In this document: in pieces, positions 29,650-39,915 of the stretch
Layout of the letters: each line of letters starts with the position of its first letter
Position numbering within the stretch: position 1 is the stretch's first letter
Assembly: GCA_003281045.1 (NCBI GenBank)
Contig: QCDD01000002.1
Span: 23,148-87,147, forward strand
Length of the DNA: 64,000 nt
Source of the DNA: Pelagibacteraceae bacterium AG-349-L23
GTDB lineage: Bacteria; Pseudomonadota; Alphaproteobacteria; Pelagibacterales; Pelagibacteraceae
Direction of reading: 5' to 3'
Position numbers and translations under genes: made by a program
The notes under the pieces: model-generated
Told to the model about the DNA's origin: nothing
Databases searched by the model: none
The model's input: only the letters and a program-made list of their open reading frames with translations

Positions 29650-30357
29650 TCATCCAAAATTTTGCAAAAAAGGAAATATGTTAAGTAAATAATAACCTAA
29701 TGCTTGTAACTGATTTGTTAATATTAATATACCGGTAATTAATAATATTACACCACCAATTTTTGAAATTAAATTAATGTTCTTTTTGAAATTTTTTGAA
29801 AAAATTAAAAATTTTTGAATTAAATAACCTGATAAAATAAATGGTAACGCAAGACCTAAAGAATAAAATGATAAAAGTATTATACCTCTATTGATACTCT
29901 CTTCTGTTGAGGCAAGTGCTAAGATTGATCCAAGAATAGGGCCTATGCATGGTGTCCAACCAAAAGCAAAAGCCATACCGATTAATATTGGGCTAAAAAA
30001 ATTAGTGTTACTATTTGTGTGAAGTCTTTTTTCATAATTCAAAAATTTTAAATTTATAATTCCAATTAAGTGTAAAGAAAAAATACAGATAACTAATCCA
30101 GCACCAATTCTTAATTCATTTGAATTTTGTAATAATACTTGGCCTAAAAAAGTTGAAGCAGCTCCAAAAATAATAAAAACAATTGAAAAACCAATTGTAA
30201 AAAGAATGATAGGAATTAAGTTTATATTTTTTTTTTCTATTAAATCATTTAATGAAGTGCCAGAAACATAAGAGATATAACCAGGTATTAATGGTAATAC
30301 ACATGGGGATAAAAAACTTATCAAACCCGCACCTAAAGCAATAAAAATTTCTAACAT
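29650..30357 (-). CDS. ccdA: Cytochrome c biogenesis protein CcdA
   Basis: LSPCVLPLIPGYISYVSG and FGWTPCIGPILG motifs. Confidence 0.9.
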   Translation of the reverse strand: MLEIFIALGAGLISFLSPCVLPLIPGYISYVSGTSLNDLIEKKNINLIPIILFTIGFSIVFIIFGAASTFLGQVLLQNSNELRIGAGLVICIFSLHLIGIINLKFLNYEKRLHTNSNTNFFSPILIGMAFAFGWTPCIGPILGSILALASTEESINRGIILLSFYSLGLALPFILSGYLIQKFLIFSKNFKKNINLISKIGGVILLITGILILTNQLQALGYYLLNIFPFLQNFG

Positions 30358-30376
30358 CTAATAAATAAAATTTATA

Positions 30377-31225
30377 TTATTCCTTGTAAGGAACAACCTG
30401 GTGTTTTTGAGTGCCAAGTTTATCAACACCCAAAACTACTTCCTCACCTCCTTTTAAAAAGTGAGGTGGTTTCATATTTTCTCCAACACCTGGGGGTGTT
30501 CCGGTGCAACAAATGTCACCAGGGTGTAAACTCATACATGAGCTCATATAAGAAACCAATGTTTTTACATCAAATATCATATGTTTGGTGTTTCCTGTTT
30601 GCATTCTTTTGCCATCAACATCTAAAAACATATTCAAGCTTTGAAAATCAGTAATCTCATCTTTTGTCACAATGTAAGGACCAATTGGGCCAAATGTATC
30701 AAAACCCTTTCCTTTATCCCAAGTTAAACCTCTATTCTTTTGAAAATCTCGTTCGCTCACATCGTTCACTAAAAAAAACCCAAGAACATGATCCATGGCA
30801 TTTTCAACACTTACATTTATGGCTTTTTTTCCGATAACAAAACCTAACTCAACTTCCCAATCCGTATGATTAGACCCCTTAGGAACAATAATTGGATCAT
30901 TAGGTCCAGCTATACAACTAGTGAATTTTGAGAAAATTATAGGTTCTTTTGGTATTGGCAAATTTTGTTCTTCGGCATGATCTTTAAAATTTAAACCAAT
31001 ACCAATAAATTTTGATGGGTTAGAAACGCATGCACCTATTCTAGAACTTGAATCGAGCTTTGGTAAACTTGAAATATCAGCTTTTTTTATTTTCTCTAAT
31101 GTATCAAAATTCAATGTGTCAGGGTTTAAATCATTAATTACTGATGACAAATCTCGGTAATTGTTTTCACTATCTATGATTGCTGGTTTTTCTTCACCCA
31201 CACTACCTATTCTACATAATTTCAT
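30377..31225 (-). CDS. Fumarylacetoacetate hydrolase family protein
   Basis: IGIGLNFKDHAEE, DWEVELGFVIG, CTGTPPGVG. Confidence 0.88.
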   Translation of the reverse strand: MKLCRIGSVGEEKPAIIDSENNYRDLSSVINDLNPDTLNFDTLEKIKKADISSLPKLDSSSRIGACVSNPSKFIGIGLNFKDHAEEQNLPIPKEPIIFSKFTSCIAGPNDPIIVPKGSNHTDWEVELGFVIGKKAINVSVENAMDHVLGFFLVNDVSERDFQKNRGLTWDKGKGFDTFGPIGPYIVTKDEITDFQSLNMFLDVDGKRMQTGNTKHMIFDVKTLVSYMSSCMSLHPGDICCTGTPPGVGENMKPPHFLKGGEEVVLGVDKLGTQKHQVVPYKE

Positions 31226-31286
31226 ATTTTTCTTCCTAGACTTTAATAATTAGCTCCTTTTGTAGTAAATGAATTTTATTCACTAG

Positions 31287-32189
31287 TCAATAATTTGTGG
31301 TTCTTGCTAATCGAGCTGCACCCCGAACACCGCTTGCATCACCGAATTTGGGTTTTAAAAAAGTCCCCTCAAACTCACCCCCTGCTACAAATTTTTTCAT
31401 TTTTTGTTTAATTTCATCTAAAAAATTTATTTCGTTAGATACCCCACCCCCGAAAACAAACACATCTGGATCAATAATATTAACAACAGTGGCTAAAGAC
31501 ATAGCGAGTTGATCTTTATATTTGTCAATTAATTTTTCAGCATCTAAATCAAGTTTTCTATGCATCTCAAATATCTTTTGGGCAGATAAATCCTTTTTAA
31601 ACTGGTTTTTGAATGCTTTAGAAATACCTATACCTGCAACAAAGTTCTCTATTTCCCCAGCTCTTAAATTAGTTTTTTTTATTTGAACACCTTCAATACA
31701 AGCACTTGGTATTTGATTATGTCCCCATTCTCCAGTAATACCATTAGGTCCATTGACAATTCGTTTATCTATAACTAAACCGCCTCCAACACCAGATCCA
31801 AGAATTACCCCAAAAACAATTTTATAATGTTTTCCAGAACCATCTATTGCTTCTGATAAAGCAAAACAGTTTGCATCATTTTCACAATAAATTTCTTTGC
31901 CAATCTCACTCCTTAAATCTCTTTGTAAAGGTTTGCCATTTATCCAAAAAGAATTAGGGGCATTTTTAACTAGTCCTGTTTGAATAGAATGAATCCCTGG
32001 ATGACACACACCCACTGGTAGTTCTTTACCAGCTTTACGCTCAAGTTCGATAACTATTTTTTTAATTATGGATAATGTATCTTTATAATTTTTTGGAACT
32101 TCAGTTCTTTCTCTATGATGCTCATTGCCAACATCATCTAATAACACATACTCTATTTTACTTGCCCCAAGATCAATACCAATCTGCAT
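31287..32189 (-). CDS. ROK family sugar kinase
   Basis: IGIDLGASKIEY, ENDANCFALSEA, GSGVGGGLVIDKRIVNGPNGITGEWGH. Confidence 0.88.
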   Translation of the reverse strand: MQIGIDLGASKIEYVLLDDVGNEHHRERTEVPKNYKDTLSIIKKIVIELERKAGKELPVGVCHPGIHSIQTGLVKNAPNSFWINGKPLQRDLRSEIGKEIYCENDANCFALSEAIDGSGKHYKIVFGVILGSGVGGGLVIDKRIVNGPNGITGEWGHNQIPSACIEGVQIKKTNLRAGEIENFVAGIGISKAFKNQFKKDLSAQKIFEMHRKLDLDAEKLIDKYKDQLAMSLATVVNIIDPDVFVFGGGVSNEINFLDEIKQKMKKFVAGGEFEGTFLKPKFGDASGVRGAARLARTTNY

Positions 32190-32192
32190 ATT

Positions 32193-33353
32193 TTATCTCA
32201 TCAATTTATTTATTTCTTTATTAATAAAAAGTTTTGGAATTTTGCATGTTGTACTAAGTCTAATTGGTTTATTTGTTTTAGCGGATTGCATAGTTGATTG
32301 TATCAAGTCAAGAACATGCAAAGATACTTCTCCATTACATCTATGTATCTTTTTTTTATCAATACAATAAGCCATTTCTGCAAGACCAACTCCTCTGTAA
32401 TTAGCGTTCGTAGGTGACTCATTTGCTCTAGAACTTTGTGTTCTAATATTAATTTTTCCTAGCGGCATTTGATTTGTTTTAAATTCTTTCCATGGGCTTC
32501 CTAATTTTTTACATACATAAACTGAACCACCGAACATATTAGGATCTGGCACAATCATTGAACCTTTGGTTCCATAAAGTTCAATATGATTTCTTTGATG
32601 AGCTATAACATCAAAAGATAAAGTGAGTCTGATTATGCTTCCATTTTCAAATATGATTGTTGTAAAATATGTAGTTGGACATTCTACCTTAATTCTTTTT
32701 CCCTTTTTAGGACCAATACCAATTGTTCTAAATCGTGAACCTTTCATTAAACTTGCTGCTTTTACCTCTTTTGCTGGACCCAATAAATTTACTAATGCTG
32801 TGAGATAATAAGGTCCCATATCAATTACTGGACCACCTTCTTTTTTTGCAAACCATGGTTCTGGGTCTGGATGATAAGATTGAACCCCTGGAAAAGCAAA
32901 AATCGCATTACCTAAATTTACTTTACCGATACTTTTACCTTCTAATAATTCTTTCGATTTTTGATTGCCACCTCCAAGAAAAGTATCTGGAGCATTTCCT
33001 AAATATAATTTCTTTTTTTTTGAGAGCTTTAATAATTCTTTTCCGTCTTTTAAATTAATTGCTAATGGTTTTTCTGAGTATACATGTTTTCCATTTAACA
33101 AAGACTTTTTTGCAATTTGGTAATGAACTTTTGGAGGGGTTAGATTTAGTATTATTTCAACCTGTTTATCTTTAAGTAAATTACTTACCGAAACTGCTTT
33201 AATCTTATAAATTTTAGCACATTTCTTAGCTGCTTTTTCTTTAACATCTGCACACTTAATGATTTTAAAATTTTTGAAATATTTGTGAGCTCTGAAATAT
33301 GTTTCTGCGATATGACCACAACCAATTAAGCCAACTTTAAATACTTTGCTCAT
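32193..33353 (-). CDS. Gfo/Idh/MocA family oxidoreductase
   Basis: GLIGCGHIAETY, YSEKPLA, GGPVIDMGPYYL. Confidence 0.88.
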   Translation of the reverse strand: MSKVFKVGLIGCGHIAETYFRAHKYFKNFKIIKCADVKEKAAKKCAKIYKIKAVSVSNLLKDKQVEIILNLTPPKVHYQIAKKSLLNGKHVYSEKPLAINLKDGKELLKLSKKKKLYLGNAPDTFLGGGNQKSKELLEGKSIGKVNLGNAIFAFPGVQSYHPDPEPWFAKKEGGPVIDMGPYYLTALVNLLGPAKEVKAASLMKGSRFRTIGIGPKKGKRIKVECPTTYFTTIIFENGSIIRLTLSFDVIAHQRNHIELYGTKGSMIVPDPNMFGGSVYVCKKLGSPWKEFKTNQMPLGKINIRTQSSRANESPTNANYRGVGLAEMAYCIDKKKIHRCNGEVSLHVLDLIQSTMQSAKTNKPIRLSTTCKIPKLFINKEINKLMR

Positions 33354-33358
33354 TAGGG

Positions 33359-35203
33359 TTATACTCCCTGTCTTTGTTTTGCTTTACCTTCTTTGTGTAA
33401 TTTTAGAGCTTTTTCATTTTCTTTAGTTTTGGGAATTTCTAAAGTTGGACTTTCCCAATAAGCTGATCCTTCAAGCCATTGATAGGAATGAGTTTTGATT
33501 GAAATAACATAAGTCACTTTTGATTTCTTCGCTCTTTTGAAAGCTTCCTCTAATTCACTGATAGAATTTACCTCTTCAGACTTTGCCCCCATACTTTCTG
33601 CATGTTTTGCAAAATTTACTTTTACTAAATTTGAAACATTTGAACTCTCAAATAAACAATTAAATTCTTTTCCACCTTTAAATAATTGAAGTCTATTAAT
33701 GACAGCGTGACCACCATTATCACAGACAATTACAATTAGTTTATTATTAGTTATTACAGATGAATATATATCTGAATTATAAAGTAAATATGATCCATCA
33801 CCTACAAATGTGATAACTTCTTTGTTTGGGTTGGCCATTTTAATTCCTAAAGCTCCAGAAATTTCATAACTCATACAACTAAAGCCCCACTCTGTTTCAT
33901 GAGTATTAAGTTCTCTTGGTCTCCAAATTTGAACAACTTCACCTACCAAACCTCCAGCTGCAGTGACAGCGATATCACTTGGATCAGAGTTTCTATAAAT
34001 AGCACCAACTGCATGAGCATAACTTGGAAGTTTTTGATTAGTTGGTCCACTTTCTTTATCAACATATTCATTCCAAGATTTAAGTTCATCTCTGGATTTT
34101 TTATGCCATTCCTCGGGTGCTTTCCAATCACCTAAAGCTTGTGATAGTTCATTTAGAGAAACTTTTGCATCTCCAATAATTGATTGTGCCATATGCTTAC
34201 TAGCATCAAATCTTGCAACATTAATTGATACTAGTGAAAAGTTTGGATTTTCAAAATTGGACCATGACCCAGTTGTGAAATCTCCTAACTTAGTTCCAAT
34301 AGCAATCGCTAAATCGGTTTTTTTTGCAAAGTCGTTTGCTGCTTTTCCTCCTAAACCTCCGATAGGTCCCAAAAAATGAGAATGATCTCTTTTCATAGAA
34401 GAATAACCCATTACAGTTTGTGTTACAGGTATATTATGTTTAATTGCAAAAGTAGAAAGTTCCTCCATTGCATCTGAGTAAAAAACACCTCCACCAGAAA
34501 TTATGATTGGATTTTTTGATTTTTTAATTTTTTCAGCTGCTTCTTTAATTTGAAAATCATCAGGTCTTGGTCTTCTTATATTATGGATTTTTTCTTTAAA
34601 AAAATCCTCAGGGTACTCAAAAATTTCTCCTTGTATATCCTGACATAAAGATATGCATACTGGACCACAATCAGCTGGGTCTAATAAAACTTGTACAGCT
34701 TGGGGAAATGTTTGTAAAATTTGTTCTGGTCTAGTTATTCTATCAAAATATTTTGTAACTGGTTTAAAAGCATCATTTTGAGTAATTCCTGGATTATTAA
34801 AATGTTCTACTTGTTGTAAAACTGGATCAGGCATCCTGTTTGCGTAAGTATCACCCGGAAGAAATAAAATTGGCAGTCTGTTACTCATCGCAACTGCTGC
34901 AGCTGTTACCATATTTGTAGAGCCAGGACCTACTGAACTTGTTGCTACAAATACTTGTTTTCTTCTTTTTGCTCTAGCGTAAGCAATTCCTGTTAAAGCC
35001 ATGTTTTGCTCGTGATGACCTCTATAAGTTGGAAGTTTATCTTTATTTTCCTCTAAAGCTTGTCCTAAACAAGCTACATTACCATGACCAAATATTCCAA
35101 AAGCACCAGCGAATAAAGGTTCTTTTTTACCATCGATAAGAATTTTTTGAGAAGTCAGGAACTTTACAATTGCATGAGCACATGTAAGCTTTATTTTTTT
35201 CAT
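33359..35203 (-). CDS. iolD: 3D-(3,5/4)-trihydroxycyclohexane-1,2-dione hydrolase, TPP-dependent
   Basis: 614 aa; GIFGHGNVACLGQAL, YRGHHEQNMA, FVGDGSYLLYNSDIYSSV typical of IolD. Confidence 0.92.
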   Translation of the reverse strand: MKKIKLTCAHAIVKFLTSQKILIDGKKEPLFAGAFGIFGHGNVACLGQALEENKDKLPTYRGHHEQNMALTGIAYARAKRRKQVFVATSSVGPGSTNMVTAAAVAMSNRLPILFLPGDTYANRMPDPVLQQVEHFNNPGITQNDAFKPVTKYFDRITRPEQILQTFPQAVQVLLDPADCGPVCISLCQDIQGEIFEYPEDFFKEKIHNIRRPRPDDFQIKEAAEKIKKSKNPIIISGGGVFYSDAMEELSTFAIKHNIPVTQTVMGYSSMKRDHSHFLGPIGGLGGKAANDFAKKTDLAIAIGTKLGDFTTGSWSNFENPNFSLVSINVARFDASKHMAQSIIGDAKVSLNELSQALGDWKAPEEWHKKSRDELKSWNEYVDKESGPTNQKLPSYAHAVGAIYRNSDPSDIAVTAAGGLVGEVVQIWRPRELNTHETEWGFSCMSYEISGALGIKMANPNKEVITFVGDGSYLLYNSDIYSSVITNNKLIVIVCDNGGHAVINRLQLFKGGKEFNCLFESSNVSNLVKVNFAKHAESMGAKSEEVNSISELEEAFKRAKKSKVTYVISIKTHSYQWLEGSAYWESPTLEIPKTKENEKALKLHKEGKAKQRQGV

Positions 35204-35256
35204 AATTGTAGATATATTCTCTTAAAATTTCGCTTAATTAACCATAAAATAAAAAT

Positions 35257-36700
35257 TATGTATAGTAAATTTGGGCAATTCATTGATGGTAAGTGGCAAC
35301 AAGCGGAAAAAAAAGAAACTTACGATGTTATAAATCCTGCTACGGAAGAAATTATTGGCCAAGCATCTAAAGCGTCTTCAGCTGATGTTCAAAAAGCTCT
35401 TAAATCTGCAGAGAAAGGTTTGGAAGTTTGGAAAAACACATTACCTTGGCAGAGATCATATATTATTAGAAAAATTGCTGATCTTCTAAGAAAAAAACAA
35501 GACATTTTAGCAAGATGGTTAACAATTGAAGTTGGAAAACCTTTGGCAGAGGGAATTGGCGAAACTGGTGGGGCTGCTGATATTTTTGAGTGGAATGCTG
35601 AAGAAACAAAAAGAATTTATGGACAAACAGTCGAAAGTCGATTTCCAGATACGAGAGTTCATGTTTATTATCAGCCAGTTGGAGTTGTAGCAGCTTTAGT
35701 GCCATGGAATTTTCCTTTAATTCTAGCAGCAAGAAAAATTTCAACAGCATTAGCTGCCGGATGTTCAGTAATTTGTAAGCCTGATGTAATTACGCCAGGA
35801 ACAGTAATGGAGTTAGTAGATATTTGTAAAGAAGCGGGAGTCCCTCCTGGAGTTGTAAACTTATTATCAGGAGATCCTGAAAGTATTTCAAATGAGTTGT
35901 TAGAGTCTGATGTTATTAAAAAGGTTTCAATTACTGGATCAACAAGAGTAGGTAAATTAATCTTAAAAAAGGCCGCAGACAAAGTTCAAAGAGTCACAAT
36001 GGAGCTTAGTGGACACTCACCTTTTATAGTTTTTGATGATGTTGATATAAATAAAGTTGCAGATATGGCAATTACTGCAAAATTTAGAAATAATGGTCAA
36101 GTTTGTATTTCACCTAATAGATTTTATATACAAGAAAATAAAAAAGACGAATTCATTAATGCGTTTATTGAAAGAACAAAAAAATTAAAAATTGGAAATG
36201 GTTTAGATGAAGGAGTTCAATTAGGTCCTTTAACAACTGCAAAAAGATTAGGAGAAATCGAAGAATTAGTTGAAACAACAAAAAAAGAGGGAGCAAAAGT
36301 TTTATTGGGTGGAAAAAGACCCCAAGGTTTTAACAAAGGATATTTCTATGAGCCAACAGTTTTTGACAATGTAAAAGACAATTTTACAATAATGAAACAA
36401 GAACCATTTGGACCATTAGTTCCAATGTTGTCGTTTAAAACTTTTGACGAAGTAGTCGAGAGAGCCAATAATAATGATTTAGGATTATGTAGTTATATTT
36501 ATACAAATTCTATGGATAAAGCTCATAAAGCTTCAGAATTAATGGAAACCGGTACTGTTGCGGTTAACACTCCTGCAGTTGCGATAGCCGAAGCACCTTT
36601 TGGAGGAATTAAACAAACTGGATATGGACGTGAAGGTGGTTCAATGGCAATTAAAGATTATCTAAATATTAAGTACACTCACCTTGGTTTAAAATCTTAA
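35257..36700 (+). CDS. Aldehyde dehydrogenase (semialdehyde dehydrogenase-like)
   Basis: VTMELSGHSPFIVFDD, FRNNGQVCISPNR; real start likely MYSKFGQFIDGKW since the track start at 35147 overlaps iolD. Confidence 0.88.
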
Positions 36701-36701
36701 A

Positions 36702-37493
36702 ATGAGACCAAATAAAATAAGAAAGATGATGAGAGGAGGTGAGCCAATAATTAATGGATGGCTTCAAATTCCTAGTTCTTTTTCTGCAGAGGTAATGTCA
36801 AATCAGGGATGGGACTCTATTACGATTGATATGCAACATGGTGTTATAGATTACCCTTCTGCATTACAGATGTTGCAAGCTATATCAACTACTGATGTAA
36901 CCCCACTTGCAAGAGTGAATTGGAATGAACCTGGGCAGATCATGAAAATTCTAGATGCCGGATGTTATGGAATAATTTGCCCAATGGTGAGTAATAAATC
37001 TGAAGCTGAAAGATTTGTTCAAGCATGTTTATATCCACCAAAAGGTTATAGAAGTTATGGCCCAATTAGAGGTTTAATATATGGTGGAAGTGATTATGGA
37101 GATCATGCGAATAATGAAATTTTAAAACTAGCAATGATAGAGACTAAAGAGGCAATAGATAAACTAGATGAGATTATGACAACACCGGGCTTAGATGGAA
37201 TTTATATTGGACCTGCAGATTTAAGCTTAGCTTTGGGTGAAAAACCTTCATTTGATAAACCAGAAAATTCAGGGACATATAAAGAGATTTTGAATATCTT
37301 GGAACATGCAAAAAAAAATAAAATTTTTGCAGGTATTCATAATGCTAGTCCAGAGTATGCAAAAAAAATGCTTAATTTAGGATTTAATTTGGTAACCATT
37401 GGATCCGATCAAAGGTATATGAGTGCAGGTGCAAAAGAAGCTGTATCTAAATTAAAATCAATCAAATCAAAAGAAGACTCTAAAGCTTACTAA
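36702..37493 (+). CDS. HpcH/HpaI aldolase family
   Basis: GWDSITIDMQHGVIDY, GCYGIICPMV, GIYIGPADLSLALG. Confidence 0.9.
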   Translation: MRPNKIRKMMRGGEPIINGWLQIPSSFSAEVMSNQGWDSITIDMQHGVIDYPSALQMLQAISTTDVTPLARVNWNEPGQIMKILDAGCYGIICPMVSNKSEAERFVQACLYPPKGYRSYGPIRGLIYGGSDYGDHANNEILKLAMIETKEAIDKLDEIMTTPGLDGIYIGPADLSLALGEKPSFDKPENSGTYKEILNILEHAKKNKIFAGIHNASPEYAKKMLNLGFNLVTIGSDQRYMSAGAKEAVSKLKSIKSKEDSKAY

Positions 37494-37499
37494 ATTTAA

Positions 37500-38465
37500 G
37501 TGTCAGATAAAAAAAAAATTTTGATAATTCAACCTATTCATAAAGCGGGGATAGATCTCATAAAGAATAACACAAATTATGATTATGAGATTATTGAAAA
37601 TATAGATGATAAAGATATTAAACAAAAAATTTTGGAGTGTGATGGTCTATCAATTAGAACGGCAAATTTATCTAGCGAATTAATCAATATATCAAAAAAA
37701 CTTAAGATTATATCTCGCCATGGCGTTGGGTACGACAATATTGATCTCAAGTCTTCTAAAGAAAAAAATATCACTTTGGCAATTACGGCTACAGCAAACG
37801 CTGTTGCGGTGGCAGAACATGTTATGTTTATGTTGCTCAATATATCGAAGAGAAAAAATATGTATGATGAGGCTGTTAAAACAGGAAATTTTTCTAATAG
37901 AAACAGACTTCCAAAAACAATTGAACTTTGGAAAAAAAATATTTTAATTGCTGGATTTGGAAGAATAGGTCAATCTTTAATTAGAAGATGCAAAGGATTT
38001 GAAATGAATGTTTTTGTTTATGATCCATTTGTTTCAAAAGATATTATTGAGGAATTGGGTGGAAAAAAAGTTGAGGATCTTACAGAAGCAGTAAAATCTA
38101 TGGATGCCATTTCTTTACATATGCCTCTTAATGAAAAAACGAAAAATATTATTAATTATGACTTACTTAAAACAATGAAGAAAAATTGTATAATTATTAA
38201 TGCTGCAAGAGGTGGAATGATTAATGAGAATGACTTAGATAAAGCATTAAATGAAAGTCTTATATTTGGTGCAGGTTTAGATGTTTTTGAAACAGAACCA
38301 CCTAAAGAGAATAATCCTTTGCTAAAAAACAATAAAGTTTTTTTAAGTCCTCATACCGCTGCATTTACTGAGGAATGCATGATAAGAATGGGAAAGGAAA
38401 CAATACAAAATATAATTGATTTTTTCGAAAAAAAATTAGACAAATCAAAAATTATTAAATTTTAA
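37500..38465 (+). CDS. D-2-hydroxyacid / phosphoglycerate dehydrogenase-like (GTG start)
   Basis: GFGRIGQSL, INAARGGMINENDL, LSPHTAAFT; paralogue of 24777..25739. Confidence 0.87.
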   Translation: MSDKKKILIIQPIHKAGIDLIKNNTNYDYEIIENIDDKDIKQKILECDGLSIRTANLSSELINISKKLKIISRHGVGYDNIDLKSSKEKNITLAITATANAVAVAEHVMFMLLNISKRKNMYDEAVKTGNFSNRNRLPKTIELWKKNILIAGFGRIGQSLIRRCKGFEMNVFVYDPFVSKDIIEELGGKKVEDLTEAVKSMDAISLHMPLNEKTKNIINYDLLKTMKKNCIIINAARGGMINENDLDKALNESLIFGAGLDVFETEPPKENNPLLKNNKVFLSPHTAAFTEECMIRMGKETIQNIIDFFEKKLDKSKIIKF

Positions 38466-38467
38466 TT

Positions 38468-38968
38468 ATGCGAATTAATTTCAAAAATTTTGGACTATTA
38501 GAAGCATTAGTGTTGTTATCGTTGGTATATGTGGTTGGAATGTTGATTTGGACCGCAAGTACAAGGCCTGCAGTTGAAGCAAAAGCTAACTTAGTCAAAG
38601 AAAATCATAAGAAAGTAGTCGATTTTATCAATGGAGAAATAAATAATTGCGGGAATAATGATGAAGGTAAATTAACTGTTTGGGGTGATCCCTGCAATGG
38701 CGAATGGTCTTCATCTAAAGTTGTGAATTATATAAACAAAAATCTTAATATAGAGAATCCTTTTTCAGAGGATACTAAAGTAAAAACTGATCCTGATCCT
38801 AGAATTAAAGCAGAAGGTAAAGCTGGGCAATCAGTTGAGATGGGTGTGATATTTGTGATGTCATCAAATTTTTTACCTGATCCTGGATCTGAATGGGTTG
38901 TGGGTACTTGTTTTAAATCTCCATGTGTTGCTGCTGGAAATAATGAACTAACTTCACTCTATAGATAA
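38468..38968 (+). CDS. Hypothetical membrane-anchored, pilin-like protein
   Basis: Short N-term plus one TM helix (FGLLEALVLLSLVYVVGMLIW), Cys-containing extracytoplasmic domain. Confidence 0.6.
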   Translation: MRINFKNFGLLEALVLLSLVYVVGMLIWTASTRPAVEAKANLVKENHKKVVDFINGEINNCGNNDEGKLTVWGDPCNGEWSSSKVVNYINKNLNIENPFSEDTKVKTDPDPRIKAEGKAGQSVEMGVIFVMSSNFLPDPGSEWVVGTCFKSPCVAAGNNELTSLYR

Positions 38969-39871
38969 TCAATTTTTATAAATTTCAATTTCAGATTCTT
39001 TTAATGTATCTGTAAGATATTTATAACCAATTTTGGCATACTCTAACGGATTTGCTTTTGCCGGATCCTGCTCTGCCTCAACCACTAACCATCCTGAATA
39101 ATTATTATTTTTTAATACATTAAATAAAGGTTGATAATCAATACAGCCATCTCCTGGTACTGTAAACGCACCCTCTAAAAAAGCACCTCTAAAACTTAAA
39201 TCCTCTTTTAAAGATTTTTCCAGAACTTGTTTTCTTATATCTTTACAATGGACGTGCAAAATTCTTTCATGATAATTTTGTAATATGTATTTTGAGTCCC
39301 CTTTTGCAAATAACATATGTCCTGTATCTAATGTTAATTTTACACTTTCATGAGTATTTTCTATAAGTCTTTCAGTATCTTTTTGGGTTTCAATTATTGT
39401 TCCCATATGATGATGATATGCTAAAGGCATCCCCTCATCCTCTAAATATTTTCCTAGTTCAGAAATTTTTTCACAAAACTTCTGCCATTCATCCTTTTCC
39501 ATTTGAGGCCGAGTTGATAATTTCCTGTTGGGATCTCCTTGTATAGAACCAGAAACTTCCGCGAAAACTATACAAGGTGCATCACAATCTTTAAATAAAT
39601 CTAGTTGTTCTTGAATAGATTTTTTTTCTTCCTCAACAGAATTTTTTCTTAAATTTGCACCATACCATCCTGAGCAAAGTTTAAGATTAAATTGGTCTAA
39701 TTTTGGAATTAATTCAGAAGATTTCTTTGGAAATTTTCCACCAGACTCTATGCCTATATAGCCTGCTTCATTGGCTTCTTTTAAACATTGTTCCAATGTA
39801 GTTTCACCACCTAACTCAGGCATGTCATCATTACTCCATGCAATGGGTGCAACTCCTAATTTTACTGACAT
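38969..39871 (-). CDS. iolE: myo-inosose-2 dehydratase
   Basis: GVAPIAWSNDDMPELGGETTLEQCL, YHHHMGTIIET, LTLDTGHMLFA, HVHCKDIR. Confidence 0.93.
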   Translation of the reverse strand: MSVKLGVAPIAWSNDDMPELGGETTLEQCLKEANEAGYIGIESGGKFPKKSSELIPKLDQFNLKLCSGWYGANLRKNSVEEEKKSIQEQLDLFKDCDAPCIVFAEVSGSIQGDPNRKLSTRPQMEKDEWQKFCEKISELGKYLEDEGMPLAYHHHMGTIIETQKDTERLIENTHESVKLTLDTGHMLFAKGDSKYILQNYHERILHVHCKDIRKQVLEKSLKEDLSFRGAFLEGAFTVPGDGCIDYQPLFNVLKNNNYSGWLVVEAEQDPAKANPLEYAKIGYKYLTDTLKESEIEIYKN

Positions 39872-39915
39872 AAGAAATTTTATTAGTTAAGTTATTATTT
39901 TAATACAAATTTTAA

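Noticed and set aside
35147-35256. N-terminal extension of the aldehyde dehydrogenase
   Set aside because: Overlaps the divergent iolD start; MYSKFGQFIDGKW is a normal family start
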